From Alphaproteobacteria bacterium (GTDB taxonomy: Bacteria > Pseudomonadota > Alphaproteobacteria > UBA3830), in assembly GCA_017649895.1 (NCBI GenBank), contig JAGCFW010000003.1, positions 62,001 through 126,000 of the forward strand: DNA of 64,000 bases. Reading direction: 5' to 3'. The notes under the pieces were generated by a model. That model saw only the letters and a list, made by a program, of their open reading frames with translations. It ran no database searches and had not been told where the DNA came from. Both the position numbers and the translations under genes were made by a program. Shown here piece by piece: positions 52,423 through 61,014 of this stretch; positions within the stretch are counted from its first letter, which is position 1, and each line of letters starts with the position of its first letter.

Positions 52423-52911
52423 CTAACCAATATGTATCGGAAATAGGTATAAATGAATCGCACACATTACGATAGTGATGGCATTTGCGACGAATAACCA
52501 ACGAAAAGTCTTCGAAATAGGCAATTTCATAATCAGTTTGATTATTATACCTTCAAGCATTGTATTCGTGAGTATTGCAAAAACATATGACGTTAACCAG
52601 TGAAACCAATGAAAAGTTCCAGTTTTTCCGAGAGTAACAAAGCTAGCAAAAGCATCAGCAACTAATCCTGAAATCAATATAAAAACCAGTCCTACCGTAG
52701 CTGAAACAGCATTCATCACTGTTGTAACAACAATTGTTTTTATCCAACCAACTTTTGTAAAATACTTTACAAATCCTATTTCTATTAATAATCCTGAAAT
52801 AATAATGGGAATACTGCCTTGTGCTGAAGCAATGTACATAGATGGCCACACAACGTCAGCATGAACAGATGAAAAACAGCAAACGGACAAAAGCAAAAAT
52901 AAAAATCTCAT
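52423..52911 (-). CDS. membrane protein, tandem paralogue B
   Basis: A 162-residue protein with a signal peptide (FLFLLLSVCCFSSVHA) and about four membrane helices. It shares with its upstream neighbour the segments GLLIEIGFVKYFTKVGWIKTIVVT, MNAVSATVG and IIKLIMKLPISKTFRWLFVANAI, so the two arose by duplication. This copy is shorter, lacking the last helix of copy A. No characterised family recognised. It starts five bases after copy A ends and is likely cotranscribed. Confidence 0.75.
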   Translation of the reverse strand: MRFLFLLLSVCCFSSVHADVVWPSMYIASAQGSIPIIISGLLIEIGFVKYFTKVGWIKTIVVTTVMNAVSATVGLVFILISGLVADAFASFVTLGKTGTFHWFHWLTSYVFAILTNTMLEGIIIKLIMKLPISKTFRWLFVANAITIVMCAIHLYLFPIHIG

Positions 52912-52916
52912 GTTAT

Positions 52917-53498
52917 TTACTTTCTCTTTATAAAATTACGACAAACTAAATAGGCTCCGTATGTAACCATCACAAATATCGGAATACCAATGGCCTCTGA
53001 TAGGCTTATCCAATGCGAATCATCAATGGCTAAGCAAATCACACATATTCCTATACTTATCGCATTCGCGAAAAATAGCCAACGGAAAGTCTTTGAAATA
53101 GGCAGTTTCATCATTATTTTAATAATGTCTCCCTCTATACATACGTTCACGAGTACTGCAAAAACATATGCCAGCAAAAAATGCGTCCAATGGAATAATG
53201 GCATTCCCAACTTTGTATAAAAATCAAAAAGCCACGCTATATCAATTATCGCTCCAAGTATGCCTATTAGATATGCCCCTATTGTAGCCGAAACTGCGTT
53301 CATCAAGATTGTAACAACAATTGTTTTTATCCATCCTACTTTTGCGAAATATTTCACGAATCCGATTTCTACTAACAATCCCGCAACAATGGCCGGAATA
53401 CTTGTCCATCTTGCAGCAATAAACATCGTGGACCATACAACGTCAGCACGAACAGAAGAAAAACAGCAAACTGCAAGAAGCAAAAATAAAATTCTCAC
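52917..53498 (-). CDS. membrane protein, tandem paralogue A
   Basis: A 193-residue protein beginning with GTG (AGAGAG upstream) and a signal peptide (ILFLLLAVCCFSSVRA). Five hydrophobic helices follow, with the shared VEIGFVKYFAKVGWIKTIVV and MKLPISKTFRWLFFANAIS segments and an additional C-terminal helix (IPIFVMVTYGAYLVC) ending in basic residues. Identity with copy B is high at both ends and low in the middle loops. The product is probably an inner-membrane protein of unknown role. Confidence 0.77.
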   Translation of the reverse strand: MRILFLLLAVCCFSSVRADVVWSTMFIAARWTSIPAIVAGLLVEIGFVKYFAKVGWIKTIVVTILMNAVSATIGAYLIGILGAIIDIAWLFDFYTKLGMPLFHWTHFLLAYVFAVLVNVCIEGDIIKIMMKLPISKTFRWLFFANAISIGICVICLAIDDSHWISLSEAIGIPIFVMVTYGAYLVCRNFIKRK

Positions 53499-53562
53499 GG
53501 TACTCTCTGACCAAATATTCTCAAATCAAAACTTGTTTTAAACAGCTTTGTCGGAATTCAGA

Positions 53563-53748
53563 TTATATCGCTCGTTCCATGCCTATACGATTTCTGCTGC
53601 TAAACGTTTTTTTGAAATCCAGCAACTCGTTCTTACAGTGCTTTAGTTTGTTGACCTCACGCACATCGTCCTTATCCTGAATAAGTATTGCGCTCAATTT
53701 GATTTCTACGAGATCTATCAAAATATCTACGGACTGCTTCGATAACAT
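53563..53748 (-). CDS. small conserved-looking helical protein
   Basis: A 61-residue soluble helical protein (SVDILIDLVEIKLSAILIQDKDD...). ATG 53748 was selected since GGAG stands six bases before it; an ATG at 53763 has no site. It has the composition and regular heptads of a real gene and lies back to back with ruvX. I recognise no characterised family. Confidence 0.6.
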   Translation of the reverse strand: MLSKQSVDILIDLVEIKLSAILIQDKDDVREVNKLKHCKNELLDFKKTFSSRNRIGMERAI

Positions 53749-53816
53749 TTTTTTCTCCAACATCTATAAAACTGTAGGAATTTTATGTAACTTCTCTTTA
53801 AGAAAGGGTTAAAAAT

Positions 53817-54296
53817 TTGAAAAATTTTATTTGTGAATTAAAAAATTTAGATATAGAGAAGTTGCTTGCTGAAAATTCAGTGATTGTCGGACTAGATATC
53901 GGAGACAAGACCGTCGGAATCGCCGTTTCGGACAGAAGAATAAAGATCGCTAGTGGAATTACAACGGTGGCAAGGAACGGATCTACAAAGGATTTTACGA
54001 AAGTTAAGGAATCTGTAAGTAGATATAAAGTCGGGGCAATAATTTTCGGATGGCCTGTTCAAATGAACGGACAGCCCGGTCCGCAATGCGAAAAAATTCT
54101 GAAATTCGTCGAAGAATTGAAAAACTTCTTCCCTGACGTTCCGTTTTCATATTGGGATGAAAGACTCTCCACCTGCGCGGTTACACAAGTATTGCTAAAG
54201 GCCGATCTATCAAGGAAAAAACGCAAAAAAGTCGTGGACAAAGGCGCTTCGATCTACATTTTGCAGGGCGCCTTGGATTTCTTGAACAAGACCTAA
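53817..54296 (+). CDS. ruvX: putative pre-16S rRNA nuclease / Holliday junction resolvase homologue
   Basis: A 159-residue YqgF/RuvX-family RNase H-like protein. The catalytic aspartates are visible in VGLDIGDKTVGIAVSD and in the C-terminal VDKGASIYILQGALD; SYWDERLST is the family's central motif. Work in E. coli supports a role in 16S rRNA 5'-end maturation. The start is TTG 53817: AAAGGG stands eight bases before it and no ATG fits. A TTAA-N7-TTAA box at 53798-53812 overlaps that ribosome site. Confidence 0.92.
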   Translation: MKNFICELKNLDIEKLLAENSVIVGLDIGDKTVGIAVSDRRIKIASGITTVARNGSTKDFTKVKESVSRYKVGAIIFGWPVQMNGQPGPQCEKILKFVEELKNFFPDVPFSYWDERLSTCAVTQVLLKADLSRKKRKKVVDKGASIYILQGALDFLNKT

Positions 54297-54361
54297 TCCA
54301 AGATATACGAATTTATACCTCTTCAACATTAGTGCCGTTAACTTCTACGGACACCTTTGCT

Positions 54362-54970
54362 TTATCTAACTTTGTTCAACGAGGAAGTGTTCCTGTTCGT
54401 TTCTGCGATAAATAAGGACAAAATACCTGAAGTCACGGCACTTCCCAAGGCTCCGTATGACAATCCAATAGAAACCGACGGATACGCATTTCTAACCGCT
54501 TCTGCAGCAGTAATCAACATTATCGTAGAAACGCTGGTGGCAATCTGCAGTGGCTGAAATACCTTCCTTACAACGGCCCCGAAACGACCTTCCTCATGTA
54601 TTAAGGACGAGGTTTGGGAAATACTATCCTCGGTATCATCATCGAAAGAGATTCTCCCAATACTTTGCTTTTCACTTATTGTTGGATCTGTAATATCTAT
54701 CGTCACGGTTCTGCTCAAACTTTTTATTATTACGGGTTCGGGTGAACCCTGCCAATCCTTCATAGATTCAGAAGAACCTTGCCAATCCTTTATGGGTTCG
54801 GGAGAACCTTGTCCATCCTTTGCACTGTACATAGATTCTTCATCCGAATCATTTATATCTTGTACGTCGAACATAGTTTTATCTGAAGAGGCGATTTCCG
54901 ACTCTCTCGGACAATCCATTCCATAAGAATACCCTGCAATAATACTTACAATTACAACTATTTTTCTCAT
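54362..54970 (-). CDS. secreted protein with decapeptide repeats and C-terminal hydrophobic region
   Basis: A 202-residue protein with signal peptide IVVIVSIIAGYSYG, cleaved probably before Met18. An acidic region follows with three 10-residue repeats (KDGQGSPEPI, KDWQGSSESM, KDWQGSPEPV) around residues 50-79. Near the C-terminus two hydrophobic stretches (IATSVSTIMLITAAEAV and VSIGLSYGALGSAVTSGILSLFI) may insert in a membrane. GAGGAGTGAGCC precedes the ATG, and a CtrA-like box is 42-60 bases upstream. No family recognised; the layout of signal, repeats and a hydrophobic hairpin recalls proteins that insert in host membranes, which is speculation. Confidence 0.77.
   Translation of the reverse strand: MRKIVVIVSIIAGYSYGMDCPRESEIASSDKTMFDVQDINDSDEESMYSAKDGQGSPEPIKDWQGSSESMKDWQGSPEPVIIKSLSRTVTIDITDPTISEKQSIGRISFDDDTEDSISQTSSLIHEEGRFGAVVRKVFQPLQIATSVSTIMLITAAEAVRNAYPSVSIGLSYGALGSAVTSGILSLFIAETNRNTSSLNKVR
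54734..54823 (-). repeat. three 30-bp tandem repeats in the secreted protein gene
   Basis: Three consecutive 30-base units at 54734-54763, 54764-54793 and 54794-54823, encoding decapeptides of the form KD(W/G)QGS(P/S)E(P/S)x. Copies differ at several positions, so the array is not brand new, but unit number may vary between strains. Confidence 0.8.
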
Positions 54971-55011
54971 GGCTCACTCCTCATATAGCTATAATCAAAC
55001 GTACTAAATAG

Positions 55012-55029
55012 ATGTTAAAAAAAAGTTAA
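55012..55029 (-). promoter_or_regulatory. CtrA-like box before the repeat-bearing secreted protein gene
   Basis: On the minus strand TTAA-CTTTTTT-TTAACAT fits TTAA-N7-TTAAC exactly, 42 bases before the ATG. A -10-like TTATAG follows about 18 bases after the second half, so the box would overlap the -35 position. An adjacent palindrome GTTAA-AAAA-TTAAC (about 55025-55038) shares one half-site. Confidence 0.55.
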
Positions 55030-55086
55030 TTTTTTAACACTTGTCTACTAATTCTGATGCTCTCTTTTTTCATGAAGAAAAATCTT

Positions 55087-56625
55087 TCATTCATATGATT
55101 GTTGTGCATAAACATCAATATCGTATGCTCTTCTAAGCACCTTAAATCCCCGACTTCCCAGATAGTCTTTGTACTTCTGATTCATTTCCGTGGAACACAG
55201 AATAACGCTGTCATCAAAAGCGTATTCTAATTTTTCTAAAGGTCTTAAAATATTACTGTCACGTAAATAATTTTTCTTTTGCAATGAATAATTTACAAAA
55301 TGAGTAAAAATATCAAATGCCCGAACATTTCCGTGAACGGCGTCGATTCTAAACCGAGATACTGTCTCACCGTTCGTAAAAAAGTATATGTACTTGCCAT
55401 TTATGTACGAATCCGCAATAAAATCTACAACCTCTATATCGTTATTTCTCAATCGATACGTATTCCACGCAAAATTTTTAGAAACGTCGTAAGCTAAGTA
55501 AGCACTCCCTCCACTCAATAAAACTATCAAAATTGAGGTAAATTTGTTTTCTTTCCATAAATAATCCGTCCAAAACACCAAAGATGGAAAGGCAAAAATC
55601 AATGACGGAAACATATTACAAAAATCGGTCTGAGAAAACATTGCATCGACAATTGCATAGATCACAGATCCAAAAAGCAAACTGTCTATGAACAAAGTTC
55701 TCCTATCTGTTTTTACAAATACAAAATAGGCGCGAATTACTGCGAATATTAATACCAAACCAAGTATAGGTTCATCAATAAAAATTGTATTTAGAGCATC
55801 CAGCCTCTGTGAAAAAACGAAAATGTTCTCTTCCGATTCTCCGTTGTTACTGTAAAAACATCTGTAGATATAAATTCCGAAATATATTAGAGTCGAAAAA
55901 ATCTGCAAAAAATGAAACGAACGGTCTTTTTCGGTCAGCTGATTCCATCCGAAAATCAAATTAATAAGAGCGACGACCAAAACAGCACCTGAAACAGGCT
56001 CCTTTGAAAAAATCAGATAAGTACAGAATATCCACGAAATGAAATAAAACTGCATCGAATTGTTCTGATATCCTTTTAACCAGAAATACATGAACAGTAC
56101 TTGTATCAAGAACATCATTCTTTCCGGATAAGTGCAATTCATACAAATCGGTGCGAAACTCGAACTGCAAAGCAATATCAAAACGAAAAACAAACTAAGT
56201 CCGTAGTTTTTCTCATTCACTTTATTAAAAAAGTGATACAGAGAAAAAATCGCAACCGCTATCATTACGATATTGTAATCGAAATGCGCCTCGATTGTTT
56301 GCCCAATCGCCTTTGGAAGTAACAGCAAAATAGAATAGTCGAACAAACCCAAAGACCATAATCTTCCCCGCCCCATCCAAGTATGGCAGGGTTCCCCGAT
56401 CATAGTTGTTCTCAAAAACAGTTCATCGTTACCCAATATCCAATTCAGATCTTTAAACATAAAATAAAAGATCACCGCCAATGAGCTAACCAAAACCAGA
56501 TAGCTTAAACTTCGAACAAACTTACTGTGCAAAACAATTTCTCCAAATCGTGTCTTTATATACTTAGCATTTTTTGGATAGCTCAGACAATATTTTCGTC
56601 CGAAACTCGATTGAAAATATCGCAC
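55087..56625 (-). CDS. polytopic membrane protein of unknown function
   Basis: A 512-residue protein with about 10 membrane helices between residues 37 and 370 and a soluble C-terminal domain of about 130 residues. The large luminal-type loop near GNDELFLRTTMIGEPCHTWMGRGR and helix pattern resemble GT-C-like membrane glycosyltransferases, but no DxD or ExD motif is convincing. It starts with GTG 56625 inside the end of recG (43-base overlap) and no clear ribosome site is seen, so a later start before residue 37 is possible. It is in the lgt-recG direction and may be transcribed with them. Confidence 0.72.
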   Translation of the reverse strand: MRYFQSSFGRKYCLSYPKNAKYIKTRFGEIVLHSKFVRSLSYLVLVSSLAVIFYFMFKDLNWILGNDELFLRTTMIGEPCHTWMGRGRLWSLGLFDYSILLLLPKAIGQTIEAHFDYNIVMIAVAIFSLYHFFNKVNEKNYGLSLFFVLILLCSSSFAPICMNCTYPERMMFLIQVLFMYFWLKGYQNNSMQFYFISWIFCTYLIFSKEPVSGAVLVVALINLIFGWNQLTEKDRSFHFLQIFSTLIYFGIYIYRCFYSNNGESEENIFVFSQRLDALNTIFIDEPILGLVLIFAVIRAYFVFVKTDRRTLFIDSLLFGSVIYAIVDAMFSQTDFCNMFPSLIFAFPSLVFWTDYLWKENKFTSILIVLLSGGSAYLAYDVSKNFAWNTYRLRNNDIEVVDFIADSYINGKYIYFFTNGETVSRFRIDAVHGNVRAFDIFTHFVNYSLQKKNYLRDSNILRPLEKLEYAFDDSVILCSTEMNQKYKDYLGSRGFKVLRRAYDIDVYAQQSYE

Positions 56626-58670
56626 AAGTCTGCCGTCTTTGTAGAATCCAAATCCATTTGGTTCGAAATTTCATCCGCAATCCTTACCAAAGAATAATTG
56701 TCGGAAAAATCGCTGAATCTAAGAACATCAAACCCGCTTTGATCGCGTCCCAGAATATCTCCGGCGCCTCTCAGTTTCAAATCTTCTTCGCTGAGTAAAA
56801 ACCCATCGGTTGTTTCTTTCATTAACTGCAGACGTTTGCGTCCAACTTCCGAAATCGGCAGATGATAAAGCAAAATACAGTAAGCAGATTCGTTTCCTCG
56901 ACCTACTCTACCGCGCAGCTGATGTAATTGCGCCAGCCCAAACCTTTCCGCATGCTCGATAACCATGACATTCGCATTGGGAATATCGACGCCGACTTCT
57001 ATCACCGTCGTGGAAACCAACAATTTAAATTTGTTCTCCTTGAAGCGAGTCATAATTTCATCTTTTTCGTAAGCTTTCATTTTTCCGTGCAAAACCTCAA
57101 CCTCTTCCTGAGAAAAAGCTGCTTTCAAATATTCGCAACGGGTGTTCACATCTACCAAACTTTCTGATTCCTCGATGACAGGACACACCCAGAAAATCTG
57201 CGAATCGATCGTCTTCAATCTTTCAACTAGGCTTTCAATTTTGTTTGTTCCGATAACGGCAGTTTCCACAGGTTGACGCCCTTTGGGTTTTGTTTTAATT
57301 GTGGAAACATCTATATCTCCATAGCATCCCAACAACAAAGTTCGAGGAATCGGCGTCGCAGACATAGACAAAATGTTTGGATATTTGCTCTTATTGATCA
57401 ATTTCAAACGCTGCATCACCCCAAATTTATGTTGCTCATCGATAACGATAAATCCGAGATTTCTGAATTCAACGTTATCCTCTAGAATCGCGTGAGTACC
57501 TATCAAAATCTGCGTGGTGCCATCCTGCAACTCGCGAATCTGTCTTTTTCTCGCCTTGCGATTACTGCTTAACATGATATCAACTTCCAGATTTAGATTT
57601 TTCGACAATCTTTGGATAGTTTCAAAATGCTGCCAAGCTAAAATTTCGGTCGGAGCCAGCAAAACCGCCTGCAATTTGTTTTCCAGAGCGATCAGCATTC
57701 CCAAAAATGCTGTAATCGTTTTCCCGGAACCGACATCTCCCTGAATCAGACGATTCATCGGACGCCCAGAAACCAAATCTGTTTTGATATCCCCTAGGCA
57801 CTTCACCTGATCTTCAGTCAGCTCAAACGGCAACTGCAGTTTTCTGAGAATTTCTCCCGTTTCTTTGATGGCAATCGCACTTCTTCTTTGCTGATTCCTT
57901 TTTATTTGCTTCAACCGAATTTGATTCGCCAAAATTTCATCTACGGCTATTCTTTTGCGAAACTCGTTCGTGATAAGCAAATCTTTATCAGATTCCGGAT
58001 GATGAACGGCCCACAATGCATCCGAAAAATCCACAAGACCATACTTGCTTTTTAAGTCGCTCGGAATCCAATCCAAATTCTTCGGAATCAACTTCAGAGC
58101 GGAGGATATGGCATAACGCAAAGTCTTCAAAGACAGATTCCCGACCAGCGGATAAATCGGCTCCGATCCGACATAATGTTCGGCCTGTTGAGGATGTGCG
58201 ATTATATCGGGATGTATTATTTTTATACCGTCCAACTCATGTGACGCATTTCCGCTGACCGTAAAAGTCCCACCGATCGGTAAAATTCTCCGCAAGTAAG
58301 GGGCTCTATAATGGAAATACATTACAGTAATGATATTTCCCGCAAGAGTCTGCCCGACAATCCTATAAGGACTGTTTCTATATCTGGGAATGACATGTTT
58401 CAACACGGTTAAAACGACAGTTAATTTTTCTCCGTCTTTAAAATAATTTTCATCAGAAGTGCGTTTGGATAAATTCGACGGAAAATGAAACAGTACATCG
58501 ATAACCCTATCGCCTCCGCAACATTTTTTTAACAACTTGTAAGTATACGACGAAAGTTTAACGAACTGACGAATCGGCTGCAGTAAAGCTCCAACTCCTC
58601 TCTTAAAATCCTTCGAGAATTCTTGGTCGATCTCCGAATCAATCTTTTCCGCTAATTGTAACAATCTCAT
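56583..58670 (-). CDS. recG: ATP-dependent DNA helicase RecG
   Basis: A 695-residue branch-migration helicase that remodels stalled forks and Holliday junctions. A wedge/OB domain (about 70-190) precedes the helicase core with Walker A GDVGSGKT, Walker B DEQH (VIDEQHKFGV), SATPIPRTL, and the C-terminal GRVGRGNES and RGAGDILGRDQSG (TRG-like) motifs. It starts within the last 32 bases of lgt and its end overlaps the next gene, so the three may be coupled. Confidence 0.96.
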   Translation of the reverse strand: MRLLQLAEKIDSEIDQEFSKDFKRGVGALLQPIRQFVKLSSYTYKLLKKCCGGDRVIDVLFHFPSNLSKRTSDENYFKDGEKLTVVLTVLKHVIPRYRNSPYRIVGQTLAGNIITVMYFHYRAPYLRRILPIGGTFTVSGNASHELDGIKIIHPDIIAHPQQAEHYVGSEPIYPLVGNLSLKTLRYAISSALKLIPKNLDWIPSDLKSKYGLVDFSDALWAVHHPESDKDLLITNEFRKRIAVDEILANQIRLKQIKRNQQRRSAIAIKETGEILRKLQLPFELTEDQVKCLGDIKTDLVSGRPMNRLIQGDVGSGKTITAFLGMLIALENKLQAVLLAPTEILAWQHFETIQRLSKNLNLEVDIMLSSNRKARKRQIRELQDGTTQILIGTHAILEDNVEFRNLGFIVIDEQHKFGVMQRLKLINKSKYPNILSMSATPIPRTLLLGCYGDIDVSTIKTKPKGRQPVETAVIGTNKIESLVERLKTIDSQIFWVCPVIEESESLVDVNTRCEYLKAAFSQEEVEVLHGKMKAYEKDEIMTRFKENKFKLLVSTTVIEVGVDIPNANVMVIEHAERFGLAQLHQLRGRVGRGNESAYCILLYHLPISEVGRKRLQLMKETTDGFLLSEEDLKLRGAGDILGRDQSGFDVLRFSDFSDNYSLVRIADEISNQMDLDSTKTADLCDIFNRVSDENIV

Positions 58671-59445
58671 TTACCAAACTTCTGTATATCAAAAACACGC
58701 CGAGTGCCATTATAGCGAAACAAAAATACTGATTCAAATTTATCCCCGTGCTGAAAAACAGATCCCAACTGAAAAGAGAGTCCGGTACACGGAAACATTC
58801 CCCGATAAATCGATTAATTCCGTATCCGAGGCAAAAAATTCCCGACAGGCGCCCATCGAATTTATATTGTTTTTTGTAAAATGCAAAAACCATTATCAGG
58901 AATAAAACAATTCCCTCCAAAATGGCTTCATAAATCTGCGACGGGTGACGAGGGATGCCATCTCCGAAAACCACGCTCCAAGCAATTTCCGAACTCTGCT
59001 TTCCCAACAATTCTCCATTTATAAAATTCGCTATTCTGCCGAAAAACAGCCCGATTGGAGTTCCGACTGACCAGTAATCAAAAAAACTCAAAAAATTCAA
59101 ATGATGTTTTTTACAGAACCAGTATGTCGCCAAAACGATTCCGATAAATCCGCCAAAAAACGACATTCCGCCCTTCCAGATTTTAAAAATCTCCAATGGA
59201 TCACTCCTGTAAAAACCGGGATCATAAAACAAAACGTGTCCCAGCCGCCCTCCGAGAATAATTCCCAAAACCACAACACCAACGAAATCATCCAAAAGTT
59301 TCAAATCCATGTCATACTCAGACTTTTTCATCAAAAATTCCGTTAGTTTAAAAGCGAAAATTATCCCGAAAATATACGCGAACGAGTACCAATGAACCGG
59401 AAATCCAAAAACATGAAAGGCTACCGGAGAAAAATCACAAACCAT
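58639..59445 (-). CDS. lgt: prolipoprotein diacylglyceryl transferase
   Basis: A 268-residue integral membrane enzyme that adds diacylglycerol to the lipobox cysteine of prolipoproteins. The signature GRIANFINGELLGK (Lgt family) and HPSQIYEAILEG are present, with about seven membrane helices. ATG 59445 has AAGGGA five bases upstream; ATG 59463 does not. Its presence is consistent with lipoprotein genes such as 46691-46846. It overlaps recG by 32 bases. Confidence 0.95.
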   Translation of the reverse strand: MVCDFSPVAFHVFGFPVHWYSFAYIFGIIFAFKLTEFLMKKSEYDMDLKLLDDFVGVVVLGIILGGRLGHVLFYDPGFYRSDPLEIFKIWKGGMSFFGGFIGIVLATYWFCKKHHLNFLSFFDYWSVGTPIGLFFGRIANFINGELLGKQSSEIAWSVVFGDGIPRHPSQIYEAILEGIVLFLIMVFAFYKKQYKFDGRLSGIFCLGYGINRFIGECFRVPDSLFSWDLFFSTGINLNQYFCFAIMALGVFLIYRSLVNEIVTISGKD

Positions 59446-59534
59446 ATAAATCCCTTTTTCCAAAGACTTACTGTCATTTTAAAACAAACTAATTTTTTAA
59501 TGAATAGTTTTATGTTAATCTCTAACAGGAAATT

Positions 59535-60008
59535 GTGGAATTTAATGTGAATAACGTTATCGACATAGCTGAAGAAACTTTCGAAAAGCTGGATTATAAT
59601 TTCAGCCGTATAGATGACAATGAGTTGGCTGTATCTCTGTCTCCGAATTACAGTTTGTCGATTTTACTGAAGCCAGAGTACGATATTTTGCATTTTTCAA
59701 ATGATTTAGATTTGATTTGCCCTGATGATAGACTGGCTGTAATCGAAGATTCCATCGTAAAAGCAAACGAAAGAATCTGGCTCGGACATTTCGATTTGAT
59801 TTCCGTTGATAATCGATTAGTCTACAGCTTGAGTTTTCCTTTCGCTCATTCTTTTTTGTTCGATCAGGATTCTTTCGAATCTTTAATTGACATAATTTGC
59901 GAAGAATCCGATAGGTTTTATCACTATTTTAAAATGCTGCTTTCCGACAAACAGATTCCGAATTTTTCAATAAGTTCTTTATTTCAGGAAGCAGTCGGAG
60001 AAGCCTAG
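59535..60008 (+). CDS. YbjN-domain protein
   Basis: A 157-residue acidic protein with the alpha-beta-beta pattern of YbjN-domain proteins, a fold related to type III secretion chaperones. Diagnostic text includes VYSLSFPFAHSFLF-type strands and an early helix NNVIDIAEETFEKLDYNFS. GTG 59535 is preceded by AGGAAATT. It lies eight bases before galE on the same strand. Relatives in other alphaproteobacteria affect stress tolerance, but the molecular role is not known. Confidence 0.72.
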   Translation: MEFNVNNVIDIAEETFEKLDYNFSRIDDNELAVSLSPNYSLSILLKPEYDILHFSNDLDLICPDDRLAVIEDSIVKANERIWLGHFDLISVDNRLVYSLSFPFAHSFLFDQDSFESLIDIICEESDRFYHYFKMLLSDKQIPNFSISSLFQEAVGEA

Positions 60009-60016
60009 GAGACCGA

Positions 60017-60997
60017 ATGATTTTAATCACGGGAGGAGCCGGATATATCGGTAGTCATGTTGCGCTCAAATTACTGGAAAAAAGTGATCGAAAAATAGTC
60101 ATTTTCGACAATCTTGAAAACGGGCATATGTCCACGATCAAAACGTTGCAATCCGTTCGGGATTTTGATTTCGTAAAAGGTGATTTAAAAAATCAAGATA
60201 ACTTGGAAAATTTGTTCCGAAACTTTGATATAGATTCCGTCATTCATTTTGCGGCATATATTTGCGTGGAAGAGTCCGTACAAAACCCAAGAAAATATTA
60301 TTCAAATAATTTGGTCGGAACAATAAACCTGCTCAACAAGATGCTCGATCACGGCGTGAAAAAAATTGTTTTCTCGTCGACGGCTGCAGTTTATGGCGAA
60401 CCAAAATATGTTCCGATAGACGAAAATCATCCCAAGCAGCCGATAAATGCGTACGGGAAAACGAAATTTATGGTGGAAGAAATTCTGGATGACTACGATA
60501 AATCCTACGGTCTGAAAAGTATTCGATTGAGATATTTTAATGTCGCAGGAGCAGATTCGAAAAACCGCATCGGAGAATCTCACGATCCTGAAACTCACCT
60601 GATCCCGAATATTTTGACTTCGGCTGCAAATTCGGAAAAAATTTTCAATCTCTTCGGAAGCGATTATGCCACAAGAGACGGTACCTGCATTCGGGATTAC
60701 GTAAATGTCGAAGATTTAGCTTCTGCACACATTTCTGCGTTGCAATATTTATCAGAAAAAAATCAATCTAACTGCTTCAATATCGGAACGAAAAGCGGAA
60801 ATACGGTAAAGGAAGTCTTCAAAGACTGCGAAAAAATCACTAAAAAGAAAATCAAGGTAAAAATCAATCCGCGACGCGCTGGGGATCCAGAAAGTTTAGT
60901 TGCAAATAACGAAAAGGCCCGAAAAATTCTGAATTGGCACCCAAAAAAGACTTTAAAAGACACTATAAAAACTGCGTGTGCGTGGCTGAAAAAATAA
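60017..60997 (+). CDS. galE: UDP-glucose 4-epimerase
   Basis: A 326-residue short-chain dehydrogenase-like epimerase that interconverts UDP-glucose and UDP-galactose for envelope glycans. The NAD motif GGAGYIGSH is at residue 5, the catalytic Thr/Ser near SSTAAVYGE and the Tyr-Lys pair in YGKTKFMVE are intact, and RYFNVAGAD and GTCIRDYV are family hallmarks. GGAG precedes the ATG. Convergent with the metallophosphoesterase gene. Confidence 0.93.
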   Translation: MILITGGAGYIGSHVALKLLEKSDRKIVIFDNLENGHMSTIKTLQSVRDFDFVKGDLKNQDNLENLFRNFDIDSVIHFAAYICVEESVQNPRKYYSNNLVGTINLLNKMLDHGVKKIVFSSTAAVYGEPKYVPIDENHPKQPINAYGKTKFMVEEILDDYDKSYGLKSIRLRYFNVAGADSKNRIGESHDPETHLIPNILTSAANSEKIFNLFGSDYATRDGTCIRDYVNVEDLASAHISALQYLSEKNQSNCFNIGTKSGNTVKEVFKDCEKITKKKIKVKINPRRAGDPESLVANNEKARKILNWHPKKTLKDTIKTACAWLKK

Positions 60998-61014
60998 AGA
61001 CTACTTCTCGACGA

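Noticed and set aside
54734-54823. CRISPR array
   Set aside because: The 30-base units are contiguous and coding, without spacers. No other direct-repeat array with unique spacers was seen in the window.
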